Shown here: positions 7,790-17,309 of the stretch, piece after piece | How positions within the stretch are numbered: position 1 is the first letter of the stretch | Layout: each line of letters starts with the position of its first letter | Virus record (IMG/VR): IMGVR_UViG_3300002835_000400 | Location: 1 to 41,641 of that record | Strand: one strand, 5' to 3' | Length of the DNA: 41,641 nucleotides | DNA from: a virus | Translations under genes and position numbers: made by a program | Notes under the pieces: model-generated | What the model was told of the DNA's origin: nothing | Seen by the model: the letters and a program-made list of their open reading frames with translations, nothing else | The model's database searches: none

Positions 7790-10700
7790 ATGTTTGTCTC
7801 GCAAATTTTCGAGGAATGCGCGGAAATTTTAGGCACGACAGACCAGACTAAAATTTTCCGCAAGATCAGTCAGGCAGTCCAGACTTTAATGGAGTCTGGA
7901 CATTGGATGCATTCGACTGCGGAAGTCGATGTCTGCGCGGGTTGGGATGGTTGCTCTATTGCATTGCCTCGCGGCGTTTCTGTGCCGTTAGCAGTCAATG
8001 TAGACGGCAGTCCTACATACTTTCGCAATCGTTTATTTCAGTATCATGTAAACAAGGGTGGGAAATACAACTCCGTCGAGTGGGCATGGGATGACCGAGG
8101 CTATGTTGCTACCTTAATGGAAATCATCCAGCCTTCCGAGTTGGTTGCGATTGCCGAATCTAGCAACGATGTCGGAAAAGTTCTTCGTATTATTGGCACA
8201 GACAATTTAAATCGAGATATCCGCAGTCAACTTCCAGACGGCACAGGTGTAGATGGGTTGCTTGTTCCTATCAACAGCATCTCTGACTTTCCTTACGGCA
8301 CAATTGCGCCATCTGGTTCTAATGTTAATACACGCGAAGTCTCAATTTCGCCGATTCAGCTATTTAAGTCTGCTACTGCCCATCAGTTAAATTCTGGTCA
8401 AGGAATGTCGGTCACGCCAATCCCAATCTCTGGGACCATTCCAGTTCCATTATCAAGTGGCAAAACTTATTACATCGGCGTTGTTGATGCGTTCACGATT
8501 AAAATTTACAACGACTCATTAAACGCTCAAGCAGGAGATTACCCTATTTCATTACAATCAATTGTTGGTGCTGATCCACTTGAATTTCTTGATCAAAGGG
8601 CAAGCCGTGTTGTTACTGCATTACGATTTGCAACCGCTCCAACGATTGGCATTAGTAGTGCCAATCCCATTGTGTTTCCTGCTGGACAGACATTGCCTGC
8701 TCCTTTGAAGTCAGGAACAACTTATTTTGGCAATCTTTTAGATTCTACAAATCTTCAGATTTTCGAGACTGAAGAGAACGCTCAAAATAATTACAACGAG
8801 GTTTACACGACTGGATCAATTGATCCTATCGATGTCGATATTCGTAAAGAGATTTTTCCTGAAACAAAGTTAACATTTACAGTCCCTCACTTGTTCGTTG
8901 ATGGAGATCAAGTTGAGGCATTCACATCTGGTGGCGTATTGCCTCGTCCATTGATCAGCAACAAGAATTACTTTGTAAATATTATTGATTCAACCTCGGT
9001 AACACTTCACGAAAATCAAGCAGACGCAGTTGCATCAACTGGAACATTCTTTGTAAATCCTATCGTTCTTTTAACGCCCGGTAGTGGTGTGTTTTCGTTA
9101 GTGAAATTAATTCCCGCTACGGCAAGCGTTGGTAAAACAAATCAGATTTCTGCTCCGGGTCTGTCTATACCAGCACCATTAGGAGCAGGAGCGCAATTTG
9201 CGGCAGTACCAGTTGGTTCTGTAACCTCTGTTCGCGTATCTGCTAGTGGTTCTGGATATACTACCGAACCAATTGTAACTTTTAGTGATCCACCAACTCC
9301 TCCTGCTGGTCAGCAATCTCGTGTTGCAAAAGGATATGCAATTAGAAATTCTATAACTAATACAATTTCTGAAGTTATTATTACTGATTCTGGTCTTGGA
9401 TATTCGTCTACTCCAACAGTAACAATTGACCCTCCTACAACTACAAATTTTACTGTTACTGGAATTACTACAAATCCAAGCACTTTAATTGCAACAGCAA
9501 CAACTGCTGTTGCTCATGGATTTGCTAATGGAAATCAAATTTTAATTTCTAATGCGTCTCCAAATGATTATAATGGCACAAAAACAATATCGAATGTATC
9601 TACTAATACATTTACTTATGTTGTTGGTTCAGCTTTAGCAGATGCTACTGGTAATATTACTGCCGCTAGAGTTGCATCAGGTAACCAAGCTACTGCTACT
9701 GCCAGCATTACTACATCATTTATTTCAAAATTCACTCAAATTTCTGCTGGTTCTGGATATACTGAAGCACCACAGGTTAAAATTGAAGGTGGCGGTGGAA
9801 CTGGAGCGACTGCAAAAGCAAATGTTTCTGGAGGACAAGTAACTTCGATTGATATCATCACTCAAGGAACTGGCTACACATCGCCGCCTAGTGTTATACT
9901 TTCTCCTTCTACTGGAGTATTCATTGAATTTCAAAGTACAGGAACATTGCCGCAACCTTTAGTTGCGGGAACTGTGTATCGTGCAGAGAATCCTACCGCA
10001 GGCAATACATTTACAATTAAAAACACAGATTATTCGGATGTTGATATTAAATCATCTGGTTCAGGAATATTGTATGTAGTTCTTTCTAGGGCTTTTGGAG
10101 TTTCGTTTACTGGAAACTGGAGAGGTGACTATGCATCTCTTGGTCAAACTCAAGGTTTTTACTTTGGAACTGATTTTCTTCTTCCAACAACTACTCCATC
10201 AATTGATAATGGTGTAACACAATTCTGGTTACGAAAAGATACTGATGAGTCTGGACGAGTTTATACTTCTGAAGCAAATGCAATTGCTGGAGGAACTACT
10301 GGTAAAGTTGTAACAACTGCATTTGGAACAGGTCAAACATATTTTGGAATTCGTTTTACTGTAACTCCTAGCGTTTACGATGATTTAATTGAGCCAGATA
10401 ACATTCAATTTATTGCAGATGATGAGATAGTTAATTTTAGCACATCTGGCACATTGCCATCTCCATTGATTGCTGGAACTAATTATACTGTAAAGCTATT
10501 CGGCAATCGTGTAAAAGTATACTCTGGCGGTGTGTTGGTTCCAATTGCAACGCCGGGGACAGGTCGATTGACGCTAGATATTCGCAGAGTAATGATAGTC
10601 CAGCCTTCGACTAGCATTTATGCGCCTGCTTGCTTGTATGAAACTGGCGATTCCGTAACTGTTCGTGCAACTGAAAATGATGTATTACCAAGTGGTCTTG

Positions 10701-11302
10701 TTGCAGGCACTACATACTATGTTCGCAAAATTAAAAGCGATGAATTTGAGCTTTATGACACTTTAAATAACGCTAGAAACTTATCTTCGACTACTGGTCG
10801 AGTTGAATATTTAACAACTGGAAATAAAACTACCTCTACTTTCTTTGTAGATAATGTTCAAGGCCCAGTCCTAGTTAAGAGTATCGCACATATTGAAAAA
10901 CCAGTAACAGATGGATATGTGAGTCTCTATGCATGGGATTACGGACGCAGTAATGATTTGACTCTGATTGGTCAGTATCATCCAGACGAAATTAATCCTA
11001 GTTACAGACGAGTTCGCATTGGCAAGAAATGTGCTTGGGCGCGAATCATTTATCGTGTCTCGCCTCCAACTGTGACTTCCAAGCAAGATTACATTCCTCT
11101 GGAGCATGAACGCGCAATTATTACTGCGGTTCACGCTTGCGACTTGGAAGATAAAGACTTTGCCGAGCAGGCGACTCGTTACTGGGGTGTAGCATTTAAT
11201 TACCTGAAGAACCAGCAAGAGCATCTGGATGGTCACTCATTCCAGCCACCGCAAATTCAAAATCTCGTCTATGCTGACGGACATGATCCCGTGATGACAT
11301 GA
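7790..11302 (+). CDS. Adaptor/tail tube-like protein with long beta-repeat insertion
   Basis: A 1170-residue protein. The first about 100 residues (IFEECAEILGTTDQTKIFRKISQ...LMESGHW...LPRGVSVPLAV) resemble the start of T7 gp11-like head-tail adaptors. The last about 140 (VSLYAWDYGRSNDLTLIGQYHP, then HERAIITAVHACDLEDKDFAEQA) look like the end of the same module. Between them are about 900 residues of beta repeats of two kinds: six or seven units of LP-x-P-L-x-x-G-x-x-Y with an F/V-x-[IVL] strand, and three or four of S-G-x-G-Y-x-x-x-P-x-V-x-[IF]. Such units decorate tail fibres. The next gene overlaps it by four bases and is a tail hub, so an adaptor or nozzle with surface repeats is the best reading. 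Confidence 0.65.
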   Translation: MFVSQIFEECAEILGTTDQTKIFRKISQAVQTLMESGHWMHSTAEVDVCAGWDGCSIALPRGVSVPLAVNVDGSPTYFRNRLFQYHVNKGGKYNSVEWAWDDRGYVATLMEIIQPSELVAIAESSNDVGKVLRIIGTDNLNRDIRSQLPDGTGVDGLLVPINSISDFPYGTIAPSGSNVNTREVSISPIQLFKSATAHQLNSGQGMSVTPIPISGTIPVPLSSGKTYYIGVVDAFTIKIYNDSLNAQAGDYPISLQSIVGADPLEFLDQRASRVVTALRFATAPTIGISSANPIVFPAGQTLPAPLKSGTTYFGNLLDSTNLQIFETEENAQNNYNEVYTTGSIDPIDVDIRKEIFPETKLTFTVPHLFVDGDQVEAFTSGGVLPRPLISNKNYFVNIIDSTSVTLHENQADAVASTGTFFVNPIVLLTPGSGVFSLVKLIPATASVGKTNQISAPGLSIPAPLGAGAQFAAVPVGSVTSVRVSASGSGYTTEPIVTFSDPPTPPAGQQSRVAKGYAIRNSITNTISEVIITDSGLGYSSTPTVTIDPPTTTNFTVTGITTNPSTLIATATTAVAHGFANGNQILISNASPNDYNGTKTISNVSTNTFTYVVGSALADATGNITAARVASGNQATATASITTSFISKFTQISAGSGYTEAPQVKIEGGGGTGATAKANVSGGQVTSIDIITQGTGYTSPPSVILSPSTGVFIEFQSTGTLPQPLVAGTVYRAENPTAGNTFTIKNTDYSDVDIKSSGSGILYVVLSRAFGVSFTGNWRGDYASLGQTQGFYFGTDFLLPTTTPSIDNGVTQFWLRKDTDESGRVYTSEANAIAGGTTGKVVTTAFGTGQTYFGIRFTVTPSVYDDLIEPDNIQFIADDEIVNFSTSGTLPSPLIAGTNYTVKLFGNRVKVYSGGVLVPIATPGTGRLTLDIRRVMIVQPSTSIYAPACLYETGDSVTVRATENDVLPSGLVAGTTYYVRKIKSDEFELYDTLNNARNLSSTTGRVEYLTTGNKTTSTFFVDNVQGPVLVKSIAHIEKPVTDGYVSLYAWDYGRSNDLTLIGQYHPDEINPSYRRVRIGKKCAWARIIYRVSPPTVTSKQDYIPLEHERAIITAVHACDLEDKDFAEQATRYWGVAFNYLKNQQEHLDGHSFQPPQIQNLVYADGHDPVMT

Positions 11303-13428
11303 AAAGTGAGAATATCACAAGTGGCAGACTGCAAAAGATCACTACAGGGTGGACGCAGGGAGTCAATTCTGTTCGCAATCCTTGGGCATTGCCAGAGAAC
11401 CAGTTTAAATGGGGAACTAACCTTTCTATTCGCGGTGGAATCGCCCAGACTCGACCCGGCTACACAATGCGCCTTTCTCTACCTCCCGGCAACCTGCAAG
11501 GCGGGATTATATTTCAGGCAAACAAGCAAAAAGACGCATCTTTTAGCCGCGAAGAAAATGGAGTTCAAACAGCAGTTCCTGCGAAGATTTTTGATGTAAA
11601 TGGCGAAGGAGTCATTGCAAGCGAATTGAGCTACATGGTCTTTGCAGTAGACGGCAATGTTTACTACGCACCTTTCCCACTAGTTCAGCCTAAAAACTGG
11701 AATGATTACAAACTGAACAGCATTAAGTTCGATCCTGATGTTGAAAATCTTTTCTTCGCACTAGCCACAAAAACGGCAAATTTGGCTACATCCGAAAATG
11801 AGTTAGTCACTCCAGCACATACCATCATAATGATGCAGGATGGCATTTCTGCGCCTGCCTACTGGGATGGTTCAAATAAAGTTGGAACGCAGGACTCGTC
11901 CATCCCTGTAGGGACACACATGGCATATTCTGGCAATAGAATGTGGGTTGCAGAGAAGAATATCGTTCTTGCTTCCGATCTTGGCGACCCAACTAGCTGG
12001 AAGGAACGAACACAAGGCACAGGGAGGGGCGATTTTGCGTTTGTGCGACCTGTTACTGGTCTTGTTTCGTATGTCGGTCAAGATACCTCTACCCGGCTAA
12101 TCGTGTTTACAGATCGCGCCACATATTCGCTTGCATCTGGTGTGCTGGACAGGACGCAATGGACTACGACTGCTAATTTTCAGAATACGCTTTATCCAAC
12201 TGTGGGATGCGTTGCGCCTCGGTCAATTGCGTTTCAGGCAGGTCAGATGTGGTGGTATTCGGATGGTGGTCTTGTTGCGGCGGATGTTGCGGCGGCATCA
12301 TATTTAAGTTCGCAAGTATTGTTTAAGGATATTGAAATGGCGCGAACAAAGCGTTTGATGGATGGGAATCCATCGAATATTTGTGCCGTTGCGTTTGAAA
12401 ACTATTTAATGTATTCCGTTCCATACCTGTCAAAACTTAATACTGACACAATGGTTATGGACTATGCTCCCGCCGCAGAGTGGGGAAGTGGACGGCAACC
12501 TGCATGGGCTGGAGTCTGGACTGGAACTCGACCAGTTCAATGGACTGTTGGGAAGATTGAAAGTCAAAATCGATGCTTTCAATTTTCTGTTGATTATGCA
12601 CCAACGGCAGATGGTTCTTACAATCATCTTTGGGAGGCATTCCAACCTGAACGATACGATACATATCTTCAGATAAACCCTGACGGCACTACAACCGATC
12701 TTTACAATCGCATTTATTGCCAACTTGAAACTCCAATGCTTGGAGACGGCATGGACTTGAAACAATTTATCTACTCTGAAATTGAAGCTACTGAAATCGG
12801 TGGAACTGTAGATGTAAATGTAAGTTATAGGGGGTCAAAGGGTCGATATTTGCCGATCTTGAATACTAGGATTTTAGCAGTCACTAATGATTATCAATGG
12901 AGGGGAACAGATTACGAAAGCCAAGTAGAGAAAGCTGGCTTTCTTAACACGCAATATCGCAGATTAATTACAGAATCAGCAAACAGGTTAGCTACCTACG
13001 AAACCTGCGAAAGCCCATTAACTAACGATGTAGACAAGGCTTTCTCAATCCTGATCGAATGGTGTGGTCAGATGGGCATCGAGATTGTCAGGACTTTCCT
13101 AGACCCTTGGAGCGAAAAAGCTACTGGAATTCCTCAATATGTCGAAACTAAATCTTGCGTTGTAGGTCAGAATGGTGACAATTTTACTATCGATTTGAAA
13201 GAAAGTCCGTATGAAAATTTATCCTTGTCACAAGAAAACTGGAGTGCCAAAGTTTATAAGACTGTGACTGTAAATTGCACAAGTTCTAGCAAGACGATTT
13301 CCGCCACCGCATCTGCTTCATATATTTCAACAGTTAGCTATGCTCATGCGCGAGAAGAGGCTGAAACGCTGGCAGAGCAAGCCGCAACCAATGCCGCTCA
13401 AGAATTTAAGGCAAATAACCCCTGCTAA
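11299..13428 (+). CDS. Tail hub / nozzle-like structural protein
   Basis: A 709-residue protein beginning with GRLQKITTGWTQGVNSVRNPWALP...NQFKWGTNLSIRGGIAQTRPGY. The 'N...RGGIAQTRPGY' opening is typical of podovirus tail proteins of the P22 gp10 / T7 gp12 type, which form the hub or nozzle of short tails. Repeated aromatic strands (GNRMWVAEKNIVLASDLGDP, STRLIVFTDRATYSLASG) suggest a beta-propeller. The C-terminal 80 residues are different: an Ala/Glu-rich helix (ARE EAETLAEQAATNAAQEFKAN) that may be a tail-tip or coiled-coil extension. It overlaps the adaptor-like gene by ATGA, supporting a shared complex. Confidence 0.75.
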   Translation: MKSENITSGRLQKITTGWTQGVNSVRNPWALPENQFKWGTNLSIRGGIAQTRPGYTMRLSLPPGNLQGGIIFQANKQKDASFSREENGVQTAVPAKIFDVNGEGVIASELSYMVFAVDGNVYYAPFPLVQPKNWNDYKLNSIKFDPDVENLFFALATKTANLATSENELVTPAHTIIMMQDGISAPAYWDGSNKVGTQDSSIPVGTHMAYSGNRMWVAEKNIVLASDLGDPTSWKERTQGTGRGDFAFVRPVTGLVSYVGQDTSTRLIVFTDRATYSLASGVLDRTQWTTTANFQNTLYPTVGCVAPRSIAFQAGQMWWYSDGGLVAADVAAASYLSSQVLFKDIEMARTKRLMDGNPSNICAVAFENYLMYSVPYLSKLNTDTMVMDYAPAAEWGSGRQPAWAGVWTGTRPVQWTVGKIESQNRCFQFSVDYAPTADGSYNHLWEAFQPERYDTYLQINPDGTTTDLYNRIYCQLETPMLGDGMDLKQFIYSEIEATEIGGTVDVNVSYRGSKGRYLPILNTRILAVTNDYQWRGTDYESQVEKAGFLNTQYRRLITESANRLATYETCESPLTNDVDKAFSILIEWCGQMGIEIVRTFLDPWSEKATGIPQYVETKSCVVGQNGDNFTIDLKESPYENLSLSQENWSAKVYKTVTVNCTSSSKTISATASASYISTVSYAHAREEAETLAEQAATNAAQEFKANNPC

Positions 13429-13430
13429 TT

Positions 13431-13682
13431 ATGCCTTCCATTGCTAAATCAAAAATAAGATTGACAGATTTTCCGAATAAATTTATCTCGCCTTTTACAG
13501 ATGAATTTCTGGTTCCTGTCTACTCGTCTATTCCTTTTGAAAAAAATCAAAATGAGTGCTTGCCGTGTGCGTTGTGCGGCACATACAATGATCGCCAAGA
13601 TGTCTTGGATCAAGTTGCTTCGCAGTATACGGGATTCAAGCAAGGACCAGTTCCAGACGAAATTTTTGTCGGTTTTAACTAA
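13431..13682 (+). CDS. Hypothetical protein with CxxC motif
   Basis: An 83-residue soluble protein. The centre carries NECLPCALCGTYND, with three cysteines in a CxxCxxC arrangement that could bind a metal, though no fourth ligand is obvious nearby. The C-terminus (ASQYTGFKQGPVPDEIFVGF) looks folded. It starts two bases after the tail hub gene and precedes the GNAT-like gene, so it is likely co-transcribed with structural genes. No family recognised. Confidence 0.55.
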   Translation: MPSIAKSKIRLTDFPNKFISPFTDEFLVPVYSSIPFEKNQNECLPCALCGTYNDRQDVLDQVASQYTGFKQGPVPDEIFVGFN

Positions 13683-13693
13683 TAAATAAATAC

Positions 13694-14083
13694 ATGAGAT
13701 CAACAATTGAATATAAGCTAATACCAAAAGATTCAGCAGAGTTCCTTGAACTTTCTGATTTCGCGGAAACATTTGATCATAAGATTGTAGATCATCCTCA
13801 AATCAATGTTTATGGTCATTACAAAGATAATAAGCTAGTTGGCTATAGTGACCATGTATTCATTCCAACAATTTATCCTGCTTTCCACCCAGATTTTACA
13901 ACTCCACGAGATGTGATACAGACCATGCATGACTGGAGAGTTTACAATCAACTTACAGGTGGTCCCGGCTATGTCGGAGTGCCATTGCAAAGTGAGCGAT
14001 TTACATTCACCAATGAAATCATGGAAAAGTTAGGCATGGAACGATTAAACCGAGAAGTATTTTACATTAAACGAAAGGAATAA
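13694..14083 (+). CDS. Hypothetical protein, possibly GNAT acetyltransferase-like
   Basis: A 129-residue protein. The order of segments (INVYGHYKDNKLVGYSDHVFIPTIYPAFHPD, then RDVIQTMHDWRVYNQLTGGPGYVGVPL, then NEIMEKLGMERLNREVFYIKRKE) follows the beta-strand, loop and final 'LGMxRxxxEVFYIK' pattern of small GNAT-fold proteins, including those sometimes seen near phage virion genes. I do not see the usual R/Q-x-x-G-x-G/A acetyl-CoA loop clearly, so activity is doubtful. It is followed after 4 bases by the first MGG protein. Confidence 0.5.
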   Translation: MRSTIEYKLIPKDSAEFLELSDFAETFDHKIVDHPQINVYGHYKDNKLVGYSDHVFIPTIYPAFHPDFTTPRDVIQTMHDWRVYNQLTGGPGYVGVPLQSERFTFTNEIMEKLGMERLNREVFYIKRKE

Positions 14084-14087
14084 AATT

Positions 14088-15101
14088 ATGGGTGGAGCCG
14101 CAACAGTACCTACTGGTCGATACATGAGCCGACCTGATTATCAAACAGATTTTCAAATTTTATCTCAAAAACAAGGGATGGGGAATACCGCCCTTGATAT
14201 TGCGTCTACTGATTTAAATGCCGCTCAAGCTGGAGTATTAGGTACACAATTAAATTTACTTAAATCAAGAGGAGACACTTTAAGCACCGCAAGAAATGTA
14301 TTTGATTTGCAATCAAAGATGCAACCTTTGATGCAAGATTTTGATGCCGAGCAGACCTCTCGGCAAGCCGCGCAATTTGGCTTATCTAATGAAGCGAGGG
14401 CAAGGCAGGGAGAAGAATTGCTTTCTCCTGCGACTGCTCGTATGCGGTATCAATTGCCAGAACAAATCGAAGCGGTGACATCTGACGAGTCTTTTAAAAA
14501 CCGCATGGATGCTTGGTTGAAAAATAAAGGCATTTCTTCAGTTAGTGGAACAGGCGTCGATCCTTCGTCATCTTTTGGCCGATCCATGCTTGCAGATGTA
14601 TCAACTGAAGAGGGACGCAAGCGGATGCTGGAAGACATTGAACTGCGGAATAAGTTTGTTACTAGCCAGCAACGCCCAATCGGAGGATTAGACCCTAGCG
14701 CATTGATCAACAAAAGAATGACAGCAGAAGCTGAAAATCGTGGTGCAATGTCAGACTGGCAATCAGGTATTTTACAAGGAGCGCAACAACTTGGTCAAAT
14801 TAATCAATTAAAACAAGCAGAAGAATTTGAACAGGCAAGACAACTTGGATCAACGCTTGATTCATTCCAGCAAGCAAGAATGGGATTAAATCAAAATGCC
14901 TTTGACTATTTAAGCAAGAATATGGGAGAGATTTTAAATCTATCCAATGTTCAAAAGCAAAATCGTCAGGCTTATGATCAATCTTTATACAATGCGGCAG
15001 TTCAAAATGCACAATCGCAGAATGCTTCAAAAGCAGGCATGATTTCGGCAGGCGCAGGCATTGGTGGTGCGGCAATCGGTGCGGCGGCAATCATTATATA
15101 A
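14088..15101 (+). CDS. Putative internal virion protein, MGG type
   Basis: A 337-residue protein starting MGGAATVPTGRYMSRPDY. The body is mostly helical and Gln/Ala/Ser-rich, with long runs such as AQQLGQINQLKQAEEFEQAR. The last about 20 residues are a glycine-alanine hydrophobic stretch (GAGIGGAAIGAAAIII) that could insert in a membrane or form a pore. Ejection proteins of podoviruses share this mix of helical, Gln-rich body and hydrophobic segment. A rare strong ribosome-binding sequence, AAAGGA, lies 10 bases before the start (cgaaaggaataaaatt). It is the first of five genes in the next 4 kb that begin with MGG. Confidence 0.6.
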   Translation: MGGAATVPTGRYMSRPDYQTDFQILSQKQGMGNTALDIASTDLNAAQAGVLGTQLNLLKSRGDTLSTARNVFDLQSKMQPLMQDFDAEQTSRQAAQFGLSNEARARQGEELLSPATARMRYQLPEQIEAVTSDESFKNRMDAWLKNKGISSVSGTGVDPSSSFGRSMLADVSTEEGRKRMLEDIELRNKFVTSQQRPIGGLDPSALINKRMTAEAENRGAMSDWQSGILQGAQQLGQINQLKQAEEFEQARQLGSTLDSFQQARMGLNQNAFDYLSKNMGEILNLSNVQKQNRQAYDQSLYNAAVQNAQSQNASKAGMISAGAGIGGAAIGAAAIII

Positions 15102-15118
15102 ACAAAAAATCTGTCTAT

Positions 15119-15952
15119 ATGGATCAACTTATTAGCGAAACAATCGAGAAAGCTAAAAGATGGGCAAAAAATTGGCCCAATTCTGTCGTTTTGTGGTCAG
15201 GTGGAAAAGACTCGACTGCGATGCTTCATTTGCTTAAATTTCAAGCTGGAATCGATGTGCCTGTAATTCAGTTTCGGCAACCGAAATTTCGCGAGCGATA
15301 TGCGTATTCAGATCAATTGATCCGAGATTGGGATTTGACTGTCTTTGACTACCCTGCAAGCCGATTTGCATTAGCAGATGGTCCTGATACAGAGACTGGC
15401 GAGGTGCGCTTTGATCTTCTACATTATTTCCAATGGGGAACTAAAGCTGTTGTTCTGTCATTAGGAACCGAGCGTCCAAAGGAAGGTGAGAAGTTCATGT
15501 GCGGTGTGCGTGACTTTCTAAAACGACCCACAGGAACCTTTAATTGGCCGTGGGAGTCAGTCTGGATCGGAACTAAAAACTCCGATACTGATTTGATCAA
15601 AGGTCATGTGCCTATTTCGCAAGATATTCGCCATGCTGATGGCAGTCCTGTATCGCTTTACCTTATGCGCGATTGGACTGATCGCGACATCTATCAATAT
15701 CTAGAGGATAACAAAGTAAAAGCCGATCCTACTCGATATATTAAAACAAAATCTGGATGGGCAAACAATCCTGACAAGTCTTTAAACGCAGACTTCTATC
15801 CGACTTGCTTAAATTGTGTAGATCGACATCAAGGCAATCAAGTGTATTGCCCAAAGTTAAAAGCAACTGTGACAAATATATCACATCTTGCACCATACGA
15901 AGATATCGTGATACCAGAGTTAGGATTCAAACCAGTTAATTGGGAGAAATAA
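15119..15952 (+). CDS. CysH-like PP-loop protein (PAPS reductase family)
   Basis: A 277-residue protein with the PP-loop nucleotide-binding motif SGGKDST at residues 27-33, followed by helix and strand order typical of phosphoadenylyl-sulfate reductase / adenine nucleotide alpha hydrolase folds. These activate a substrate through an adenylate. The usual reductase redox motif ECGxH is not present. Instead the C-terminal third has CLNCVDRH...CPK, with three clustered cysteines. This suggests sulfur or nucleic-acid chemistry (as in DndC-type or tRNA-thiolation relatives) rather than assimilatory sulfate reduction. The gene lies inside a block of virion proteins with 17 and 1-base gaps, so it may be an accessory gene expressed late. 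Substrate unknown. Confidence 0.75.
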   Translation: MDQLISETIEKAKRWAKNWPNSVVLWSGGKDSTAMLHLLKFQAGIDVPVIQFRQPKFRERYAYSDQLIRDWDLTVFDYPASRFALADGPDTETGEVRFDLLHYFQWGTKAVVLSLGTERPKEGEKFMCGVRDFLKRPTGTFNWPWESVWIGTKNSDTDLIKGHVPISQDIRHADGSPVSLYLMRDWTDRDIYQYLEDNKVKADPTRYIKTKSGWANNPDKSLNADFYPTCLNCVDRHQGNQVYCPKLKATVTNISHLAPYEDIVIPELGFKPVNWEK

Positions 15953-15953
15953 T

Positions 15954-16385
15954 ATGGGTGGAGCAAACAAATCAAGCACTTCAACAACGCCGGGAGGGGC
16001 ATTTAACCCTCAAGCGCAAGTTCAAAAAGCAACTCAAGCAACCGCCGCAGATTTAGCGGCATTCGATGCAGAGCAGTTGCAAAACAAACGAATTGCTCAA
16101 GGACTAGATTTTTTAGGACAAGGAATTTCAGGCACGGCTAATAGCAGTCCTGCATCTACTCCTGCATCTGCCGCTTTAGCGAGTCAGAATCAAGCAGATA
16201 ACTATAAAAAATTAATGGAGATGCAATTATCTCAAAAAGATTCTGACTCTTTAAATTTCATGCCGCAAATGCCATTTAATTTACAAAGCACAAACCCTGA
16301 ATTAGTTAATAATGCTTGGGCAGATGCTGTTAAAACATTGGTTGGAAGTGCAGTATCTGGTGCTGGTCAGATGTATAAGAAGTGA
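15954..16385 (+). CDS. Putative internal virion protein, MGG type, PELV motif
   Basis: A 143-residue soluble protein beginning MGGANKSSTSTTPGG, rich in Ala, Gln, Ser and Asn. Near its end is LQSTNPELVNNAWADAVKTL, matching VKSSQPELVSQGWASGLKEG in the protein encoded at 18471, followed in both by a Gly/Ala helix. The shared block suggests a common partner or duplicated module. It begins with one base between it and the CysH-like stop, and its TGA overlaps the GTG start of the next gene. Function inferred only from neighbours. Confidence 0.6.
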   Translation: MGGANKSSTSTTPGGAFNPQAQVQKATQATAADLAAFDAEQLQNKRIAQGLDFLGQGISGTANSSPASTPASAALASQNQADNYKKLMEMQLSQKDSDSLNFMPQMPFNLQSTNPELVNNAWADAVKTLVGSAVSGAGQMYKK

Positions 16386-16663
16386 CGAATTATGATTGCC
16401 AAAAATGCGGAGCCTGTTGCAGTTTTAAGTGGTCATGGCCGATCTTCAAACGAGATCGATCAGATGCAACTGGCATTCCTGCGGAAATGCAACGAACAGA
16501 TTATCCTATAATGAAGACTGAAAACAACAGATGCGTTGCTTTAGAAGGTGAAGTTGGAACCGCAGTTAAGTGTTCTATTTATAATTGCAGACCGCAGGCG
16601 TGTAGGTTATTTGAACCCGGATCAAAACTTTGCTTGGAAGCTAGGTCTAAAATAGAATTATAA
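16382..16663 (+). CDS. YkgJ-like cysteine-cluster protein
   Basis: A 93-residue protein with Cys at 6, 9, 12 and 13 (CQKCGACC) and further Cys in KCSIYNCRPQACRLF and LCLEA. This pattern, CxxCgaCC followed by C...(Y/R)PxxCrxF, is that of YkgJ/FliB-type zinc- or iron-chelating proteins. The gene starts at GTG, since the in-frame codon overlaps the preceding TGA (GTGA) and no ATG is available in frame before the first cysteine. Phage copies are seen occasionally; role unknown, perhaps metal binding linked to the CysH-like protein two genes upstream. The motif is clear; the function is not. Confidence 0.75.
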   Translation: MTNYDCQKCGACCSFKWSWPIFKRDRSDATGIPAEMQRTDYPIMKTENNRCVALEGEVGTAVKCSIYNCRPQACRLFEPGSKLCLEARSKIEL

Positions 16664-16665
16664 TT

Positions 16666-17283
16666 ATGGGTGGCTCATCATTTGGAAAAGTTGTAACTAA
16701 AGTTGTTGATCCTTTTAACCTTGGGAATTCTAAATTTGTTAAATCCGCTAGAAAAGTAATTGATCCATTAAATATAATGGACCCATTAAATGTTTTGCCG
16801 GGAAGCGGTAAGCCAATTGGGACATGGGATAAAAACTTTGGTGCGCCATTAATGAACTGGTTAAATCCAAAGCAAAGTTCATATACACCAATGACAAAAG
16901 GGTTGCCATCAAATGCTCAATATTTTCAGCAACAACAACAAATGTTGCAAAATATGCAAGCACAGCAACAGATTAAACAAGCACAGCAACAAAGTAAACT
17001 TGCTAATTTGAGATCACAAGCACCATCTTACCCTGCCGCTACTCAAACAACAACTGCTCAAGTGCCAGCTACTTTATCTGCTTCAGCAACCGCTCCGTCA
17101 ACTGCTCCGTCAACTGCTCCGTCAACTGCTACTCTTGCACAAACAAAAAGTAGTGATACAGCTATTGCTTCCGACTTGCCAATAGAATTCGGTTATAAAC
17201 CACCAACTACAACTTCAAAAGTTGCAACTGCAAATACATTTTCATTGCCTAATATGTCAGACATTAAGTTTGGCGGGGCATAA
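16666..17283 (+). CDS. Putative internal virion protein, MGG/FGG family member 1
   Basis: A 205-residue protein with MGGSSFGKVVTKVVDPFNLG at its start, then a Gln-rich segment (about 88-112) and a repeated APST unit (TAPSTAPSTAPSTA). It ends ANTFSLPNMSDIKFGGA. The end matches those of the next two proteins: F-S/T-L/M-P, five or six residues, then I/L-K/Q-FGG plus one residue. The N-terminal VDPFN...DPLN...DPLN repeats are unique to this copy. No enzyme motif is seen. Probably a virion or ejected protein carrying a short conserved C-terminal tag. Confidence 0.6.
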   Translation: MGGSSFGKVVTKVVDPFNLGNSKFVKSARKVIDPLNIMDPLNVLPGSGKPIGTWDKNFGAPLMNWLNPKQSSYTPMTKGLPSNAQYFQQQQQMLQNMQAQQQIKQAQQQSKLANLRSQAPSYPAATQTTTAQVPATLSASATAPSTAPSTAPSTATLAQTKSSDTAIASDLPIEFGYKPPTTTSKVATANTFSLPNMSDIKFGGA

Positions 17284-17309
17284 CAAATAAACGAAAGGAA
17301 AATAAAATT

